Part shown: positions 5,085 through 9,257 of the stretch, in pieces
Layout of the letters: the number at the start of each line of letters is the position of its first letter
How positions within the stretch are numbered: position 1 is the first letter of the stretch
Assembly (NCBI GenBank): GCA_947490035.1
Contig: CANLGS010000099.1
Location: 1-9,257 of the forward strand
Source: Gemmataceae bacterium
GTDB lineage: Bacteria > Planctomycetota > Planctomycetia > Gemmatales > Gemmataceae
Direction of reading: 5' to 3'
DNA: 9,257 nucleotides
The notes under the pieces: generated by a model
Seen by the model: the letters and a program-made list of their open reading frames with translations, nothing else
Database searches by the model: none
Told to the model about the DNA's origin: nothing
Position numbers and translations under genes: made by a program

Positions 5085-7544
5085 ATGCACTTGGCCACCC
5101 ACCTGTCCGACGCCGAACTGCACGACTTACTGTTGGGCAAACTGCCGGACGCGGCCGAGGGCGCGGCGGAGAGCCACCTCGCGGAGTGCCCGGCGTGCCA
5201 GGCGCGGGCGGCGACGGCGCGTTCCTGCGACACGTTCGTTCAGTTGGTCACGGCCGCCGGCACGCGGGTCGCCGCCGCCCGCGCGGCCGCCGCCACGCCC
5301 GCGCCCGAGTCGCCGACCGACGCCGCCGCCACCCAGGTCTATTCCGGTCCGCCCGTCGTTCTGGCGCTGGTCGGCGCCCCGGCGGGGCTGGTCGGGCACT
5401 CGCGGTACAAGCTCGTGCGCCGGCTCGGCGCGGGCGGCATGGGCGACGTGTGGCTGGCCGAACACGCCGTCATGGGCCGGCCGGTTGCGCTGAAGGTGAT
5501 CCGCCCGGAGTTCCTCGCGCGTCCCGGCGCGGTCGAGCGGTTCCGCCGCGAGGTGCGTGCCGTCGCCGCCCTACACCACCCGAACATCGTCGCCGCGTTC
5601 GACGCGGACGAGGCCGACGGCACGCACTTCCTGGTGATGGAGTACGTCCCCGGCGAGGCTCTGTCGGACGTGGTGCGGCGCGGGCCGCTGCCGGTCGCTG
5701 ATGCGTGCCGCGCGGTGCGCGACGCCGCTCGCGGGCTGGCTCACGCCCACGCCGCCGGGTTGGTTCACCGCGACATCAAGCCGGCCAACCTGATCCGCGC
5801 GACCGACGGCGCCACGAAGGTGCTCGACTTCGGGCTGGTCGGCGCGGGCGCGGAAGCGGTGACCGCGACCGACCTGACCGGGGCGAACATGGTGATGGGC
5901 ACGCCCGACTACATCGCCCCGGAGCAGGCGACCGACGCGTGCACCGCCGACGCCCGGTCCGACGTGTACGCGCTCGGCTGCACCCTGTACCACCTGCTCG
6001 CCGGGCGCGTGCCGTTCCCCGGCGATTCCACCCTTCAGAAACTCGACGCCCACCGCGACCCGGCCCGCACCCCGGACCCGGTCGCGGGCATCTCGGCGAA
6101 GCTGGCCCGCGTCCTGGCGCGGATGACGGCGAAAGACCCGGCCGCCCGCTACCAGACGGCCGAAGCCGCGGCCGACGCGCTCGACCGCTTCTGCGTCACG
6201 CTCGTCGACGAAGCCCAGCCGGTAGCGGTCGTAGGCGCCCCGCCGCGGTCGCGCCGCCGGTTCGCGGTGGCCGCGGGCCTGCTGTTCGCACTCGTCGCCG
6301 CGGCGGGCGCCGCGGTCGTCCAGCACCGGATCAAAACGGATACCGGCGAACTGGTGATCGAGACCACCGGCGACGACGTGGAAGTGGTCGTGAAGCAGGG
6401 CGGGAAGGTCGTCGAGGTGTACGACACGAAAACGAAGCAGAAGCTGGTTCTGAAGTCCGGGGTGTACGAGTTCGAGGTGAACGGGAAGGCCACCGGCCTG
6501 ACGCTCGACATCGACCGGGCGACCTTGAAGCGCGGCGACGTGGTGGTGGCGAAAATCACGCGGGAGAAGGCTCCCCCAGCGAAGCCAGCGGAGATCGAAC
6601 CGGCGAAACCGGTCCGGCTCCAAGAGTTAACAACGCTGAAGCAAAAGGGGAACCTCTACCACCTGGACTTCAGTCCGGACGGAAAACGGTTGAGCGTCCG
6701 CGGCGACGGGGTCGCGATCTGGAACACGGAAACAGGAAAGGTGGCGAAGGAGTTCACCGACGAGAAGGTGTTGTGGTTGTCGACGCGGGGCGACGGCAAG
6801 GCCGTGGCGTGCTACAGCGAAACAGCGGGCGAAGGGTGGGTTAACGTACGGGATTTGGTCACCGGGGCACAACTGCACCGGGTCGGTCCGGTTCCTCCGA
6901 GGGGTTGCTGGGGCGTCCATTTCACCCCCGACGGGAACCACCTCCTGATCTGCGTTCACGAACTGATCTACAGGGCAACGCTGAAAACGGAAGCCATCGA
7001 GAAGGTCATCACCGGGCCGCAGTGGAACGAGATGCGGTTCGCCGAGTTCTCGCCGGACGGAACAAAGCTGCTGATCCCGGACACGACGTTCACCTTGAAC
7101 GGCCAGCGCGAAGCGGTCCTGCTCGTGCGCGAATACCCGTCGCTTCGCGTCGTCGGTCGAATCCCGTTGCCCGGCCTCCCGCAGAACAGCGTCCGCATGG
7201 CGAAGTGGACGCGCCACGGAACCGCCATCGTCGGCATCCTGCACACCGGCGAGTTGATCGGCACCGACTGGCCGGGCGACAAAAAACTGTTCGCGGTGAA
7301 GGCGCACGAATCAGAGGGTAATCTTGCCGCGTTCGCCGACGGCGGCAGGTTCGCCAGTATATCGAACGACGGCTGGCTGCGCGTCTGGGACTCCCTGACG
7401 GGGAAGAAGCTCGGCGAAGTGCGGACGAGCGCCGCCATGTGGGGAGTGGCCGTCAGCCCGGATGGCAAAGTCATCGCCACGGGTGCGACGAACGGCGAGG
7501 TGAAGCTCTGGAGCGTGACCGAACTCGACGCCCCGAAGCCATAA
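5085..7544 (+). CDS. Zinc-finger / Ser-Thr protein kinase / WD40 membrane protein, possible regulator of the adjacent sigma factor
   Basis: 819 residues. The head has an anti-sigma-type zinc-finger motif, His31-x3-Cys35-x2-Cys38. A Hanks-type kinase domain follows (about 108-372) with every key element: glycine loop GAGGMGDV (115-122), Lys137, HRDIKPAN with Asp230 (228-235), DFG (248-250), APE (278-280) and SDVYALG (292-298). One membrane helix (about 394-413) follows a basic stretch. Next comes a beta-rich part (416-492, IKTDTGELVIET onward) and a WD40-like propeller (about 515-815) with repeats such as FSPDGKRLSV, FSPDGTKLLI and VSPDGKVIATGATNGEVKLW. The expected topology is kinase and finger inside, propeller outside, i.e. 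a receptor kinase. It is probably active, since no catalytic residue is missing. The ribosome site is weak (GGGCGG). The sigma factor gene starts 12 bp after the TAA. The kinase call is firm; sensing through the propeller and control of the sigma factor are inferred. Confidence 0.93.
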   Translation: MHLATHLSDAELHDLLLGKLPDAAEGAAESHLAECPACQARAATARSCDTFVQLVTAAGTRVAAARAAAATPAPESPTDAAATQVYSGPPVVLALVGAPAGLVGHSRYKLVRRLGAGGMGDVWLAEHAVMGRPVALKVIRPEFLARPGAVERFRREVRAVAALHHPNIVAAFDADEADGTHFLVMEYVPGEALSDVVRRGPLPVADACRAVRDAARGLAHAHAAGLVHRDIKPANLIRATDGATKVLDFGLVGAGAEAVTATDLTGANMVMGTPDYIAPEQATDACTADARSDVYALGCTLYHLLAGRVPFPGDSTLQKLDAHRDPARTPDPVAGISAKLARVLARMTAKDPAARYQTAEAAADALDRFCVTLVDEAQPVAVVGAPPRSRRRFAVAAGLLFALVAAAGAAVVQHRIKTDTGELVIETTGDDVEVVVKQGGKVVEVYDTKTKQKLVLKSGVYEFEVNGKATGLTLDIDRATLKRGDVVVAKITREKAPPAKPAEIEPAKPVRLQELTTLKQKGNLYHLDFSPDGKRLSVRGDGVAIWNTETGKVAKEFTDEKVLWLSTRGDGKAVACYSETAGEGWVNVRDLVTGAQLHRVGPVPPRGCWGVHFTPDGNHLLICVHELIYRATLKTEAIEKVITGPQWNEMRFAEFSPDGTKLLIPDTTFTLNGQREAVLLVREYPSLRVVGRIPLPGLPQNSVRMAKWTRHGTAIVGILHTGELIGTDWPGDKKLFAVKAHESEGNLAAFADGGRFASISNDGWLRVWDSLTGKKLGEVRTSAAMWGVAVSPDGKVIATGATNGEVKLWSVTELDAPKP

Positions 7545-7556
7545 CGAGGAGCGCCC

Positions 7557-8108
7557 GTGGAAACCTCACTCTCCTGGCTCGGCCGGCTGTCCGACGGCGC
7601 GGCCGACGACTGGCAGCGGCTGAACGACCTGTACTCCCCGCTCCTCGCCGGGTGGCTGACCCGCGCCGGCGTCCCCGCGGCCGACCGCGACGACATCATC
7701 CAAGAGGTGCTGATGGTGGTCGTCCGGCGGGTGGCCGAGTTCGAGTACTGCGGGCCGGGCGCGTTCCGGGCGTGGCTCCGCGGCATCCTCGCCAACCACA
7801 CCAAGAAGTTCTTCCGCACGCGTCCCATTGCGCCGTCCGTCGATCTCGATCAACTCGCCGGAGACGACACCGCGCTGTCCAAGATTTGGGACCGCGAACA
7901 CGACGAGTACGTCGCGGCGCGGGCGCTGCGGGCGGTCGAGGGCGACTTCGCCCCGGCCACGTGGCAGGCGTTCCGCCGGCAGGTGATCGACGGGCTGGCG
8001 CCGGCCGAGGTCGCGGCCGAAGTGGGGCTGTCGCTGAACGCGGTGATCCTCGCCAAGAGTCGCGTGCTGAAACGCCTCCGGGCCAAACTCCGCGGACTGG
8101 TGGAGTGA
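7557..8108 (+). CDS. ECF-like sigma-70 family RNA polymerase sigma factor
   Basis: 183 residues from the GTG at 7557, with GAGGAG (7546-7551) 5 nt upstream. The protein has only the two regions typical of ECF sigma factors. Region 2 (about 22-90) includes DRDDIIQEVLMVVVRRV, the core-binding and -10-recognition part, and GAFRAWLRGILANHTKKFFR. Region 4 (about 128-180) has the helix-turn-helix VIDGLAPAEVAAEVGLSLNA with the DNA-contacting helix NAVILAKSRVLKRLR. Length and layout fit the family. It would direct RNA polymerase to a specific promoter set; its targets are not visible here. It is co-transcribed with, and probably translationally coupled to, the zinc-finger kinase upstream. ECF factors linked to Ser/Thr kinases are a known planctomycete arrangement, so regulation by phosphorylation or finger-mediated binding is likely but inferred. 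Confidence 0.9.
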   Translation: METSLSWLGRLSDGAADDWQRLNDLYSPLLAGWLTRAGVPAADRDDIIQEVLMVVVRRVAEFEYCGPGAFRAWLRGILANHTKKFFRTRPIAPSVDLDQLAGDDTALSKIWDREHDEYVAARALRAVEGDFAPATWQAFRRQVIDGLAPAEVAAEVGLSLNAVILAKSRVLKRLRAKLRGLVE

Positions 8109-8886
8109 TCCGAAGGCCGAGGCGCTCTTGACGAGCCGCTTGACCGTTACGGGCCGTTCGGCGGCAGCGCCTTCTCCGGCCGCAGCCGGTTGCCGTCCTT
8201 GTCCATCCAAGTGAACGGCTTCACCACGTCCACCGGCTTCGTGGAGATCTTCTCGCCCAGGATGTTCTCGAACACCGTCCCGTAGACGCGCTCGATGGGA
8301 GCCATCGAGTGAGCGGCCATGATCTGGTGAACGAGGCTCTGGTTGGTGACCACCACCCGACCCCCGCCCTTGCCGCAGGCGGCGTAGCGGTTGCCGGGCG
8401 CGGCCGCGGCTTCCTTCTGCATCGCCTCGAACTTCTTGTCGCTGATCGTCACGTCCGGGCCGTTGATCGGCGGCGGCGGCAGCTTCGGCGCGAGCGGCCG
8501 ACCGGTCGGGTCGCGGTAGGTCAGCGCGTCCTTCTCGTCCATCGCCTCCGGCGGGTCGTAGGTCACCGCCTCGACCACGATGCCGAACTCCGTGCGCAGT
8601 TTCTCGGCGTGGGCCTTGCGGAACAGTTCCTTGAACTTGGCTCCGTCCATCTTCCCGTCCTTGCCGGTGCTGTCCTTCATGCAGGTCTTCGTGGTTTCGA
8701 CCACCCACTTCGATTCGCGGAGGAAGGTTGCGGCGTCCACCGGTCCGGCGACGCAGTGCAGCACGCGGCCGTCCGGCGCACAGAAGTACGCGGCGACGTT
8801 CCCGCCCTGCTTTTGATTGCCCACGATCTTGAAGGTCGCGACCTTCTGATAGGACGACACGAAGTATTCGTTGCAGTACTTCCCGA

Positions 8887-8932
8887 CTTCGGCGTTGTTC
8901 AGGGCGCCCACACGGAGCGCTTCGGCGTTGTT
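8887..8932 (-). repeat. 13-bp direct repeat with 33-bp period just after the in-frame TGA
   Basis: On the minus strand AACAACGCCGAAG occurs at 8932-8920 and again at 8899-8887, encoding NNAE twice, 11 codons apart. The first copy begins right after the TGA. Both copies are preceded by CCTGA or CCTG, so the similarity extends slightly with one extra A in the first copy. Confidence 0.7.
8904..8920 (-). other. Hairpin downstream of the in-frame TGA, SECIS-like in position only
   Basis: On the minus strand GCGCTC (8920-8915), a CGTGT loop (8914-8910) and GGGCGC (8909-8904) form a 6-bp stem with one U-G pair. The stem begins 12 nt after the TGA and the loop, which contains GU, about 19 nt after it. 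A bacterial SECIS lies in this range, but stems of this size are common by chance in GC-rich DNA. Confidence 0.3.
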
Positions 8933-9136
8933 TCAGGTCAGGCCCGGGTCTTCAAAGTGACCGGACACGTGAAGCACGAGCACGAGCTTCTGCTCCTTCT
9001 TCGCGAGGGCCGCGGCCTCTTTGGGGCTTTCGACGAAGTCGAGCTTCGTGCCGTGCCCGCAGGTTTCGGCCGCACCGAGCGGGGCCGCGAGCAGCGCGAC
9101 CGCCGCCACGGTGAACAGGGAACGTCGCATGGAACA

Positions 9137-9141
9137 CCTCC
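9137..9141 (-). promoter_or_regulatory. Shine-Dalgarno that fixes the start of the thioredoxin-like gene
   Basis: GGAGG on the minus strand lies 6 nt before the ATG at 9130. In-frame upstream starts at 9160 and beyond lack such a site and would put polar residues ahead of the signal peptide, so 9130 is chosen. Confidence 0.7.
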
Positions 9142-9207
9142 GCGATTGAGTCGGTAGCACACCTGATGCTACTGGAAGAACGACGACGACGCACGCGCCG
9201 AAGATTG

Positions 9208-9232
9208 CCGCGTTACACGCGTGTTACCGCGG
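9208..9232. repeat. Imperfect palindrome upstream of the thioredoxin-like gene
   Basis: A perfect 10-bp core ACACGCGTGT (9215-9224) is flanked by CCGCG (9208-9212) and CGCGG (9228-9232), which pair with a one-base offset. It lies about 80-100 bp upstream of the start at 9130. It may be an operator; no promoter can be named with confidence in this 127-bp leader region. Confidence 0.3.
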
Positions 9233-9257
9233 TGCGCGAAGAACCCCACCCCAACCC

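Larger units (their letters stand above)
8147..9130 (-). pseudogene. Secreted thioredoxin-like protein interrupted by one in-frame TGA (nonsense mutant, or less likely a selenoprotein)
   Basis: The gene starts at the ATG at 9130, with GGAGG (9141-9137) 6 nt upstream, and runs 327 codons to a TAA at 8149-8147. Residues 1-21 form a signal peptide (MRRSLFTVAAVALLAAPLGA). A thioredoxin-like start follows (ESPKEAAALAKKEQKLVLVLHVSG, 34-57). Codon 66 is TGA (8935-8933). The same frame continues directly as NNAEALRVGALNNAEVGKYCNEYF and on through QGGNVAAYFCAPDGRVLHCVAGPVDAATFL, a normal thioredoxin-fold strand pattern, then a C-terminal domain I do not recognise. No shift separates the halves, so a single substitution such as CGA (Arg) to TGA would explain the break. 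The expected CxxC position reads FEDP, so this is not a standard redox thioredoxin. Translation could restart at the GTG at 8911, but no ribosome site precedes it. Convergent with the sigma factor gene. Confidence 0.7.

Noticed and set aside
8109..8146. Possible bidirectional terminator between the sigma factor and thioredoxin-like genes
   Set aside because: Only a 4-bp GCTC/GAGC stem is visible with mismatched flanks and no T-run.
8933..8980. Peroxiredoxin-like active site reading (DPGLT resembling TPGCT) with Sec at the TGA
   Set aside because: The catalytic Cys position is Leu, the spacing is wrong, and the rest of the protein does not look like a peroxiredoxin.
1..9257. tRNA, rRNA, CRISPR array, insertion sequence or prophage genes
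   Set aside because: No cloverleaf, rRNA-like block, regularly spaced repeat, transposase or integrase sequence was recognised on either strand.

Overview
The window is GC-rich bacterial DNA that looks like a planctomycete, most likely of the Gemmata group (Gemmataceae). The evidence is the protein content: a DUF1559 prepilin-like protein with the H-X9-DG motif, a Ser/Thr kinase fused to a zinc-finger head and a WD40 tail and paired with an ECF-type sigma factor, and a membrane WD40 protein with an N-terminal zinc ribbon. No rRNA, tRNA, CRISPR array, transposase or phage gene was seen. The organism call is inferred from family content, not from a marker gene.

Layout from left to right: (1) a zinc-ribbon / three-helix / WD40 membrane protein on + (84-2066). 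(2) A perfect 40-bp inverted repeat (2063-2155) that holds the stop codons of both flanking convergent genes. (3) A PiT-family phosphate permease on - (2152-3582). (4) A 249-bp divergent intergenic region with two hairpins. (5) A 41-residue single-helix membrane protein on + (3832-3957) followed by a strong intrinsic terminator. (6) A DUF1559 prepilin-like gene on + (4074-4964), whose sigma70-like promoter (TTGACA, 17 bp, TACATT) begins inside the terminator's T-run. (7) A tight two-gene + operon: zinc-finger/Ser-Thr kinase/WD40 protein (5085-7544), then 12 bp later an ECF-like sigma factor (7557-8108). (8) A secreted thioredoxin-like gene on - (8147-9130) interrupted by one in-frame TGA (8933-8935), with no frame change across it.

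The clearest functional unit is the kinase-sigma pair. It reads as a one-polypeptide sensor (exported WD40 part), transducer (cytoplasmic kinase) and possible anti-sigma module (N-terminal H-x3-C-x2-C finger) acting on the sigma factor encoded directly downstream. The other genes look like single transcription units. The observations most worth a second look are the stop-codon-bearing palindrome, the in-frame TGA with a hairpin just downstream of it, and the kinase-sigma fusion architecture. I saw no clearly new multi-gene system.
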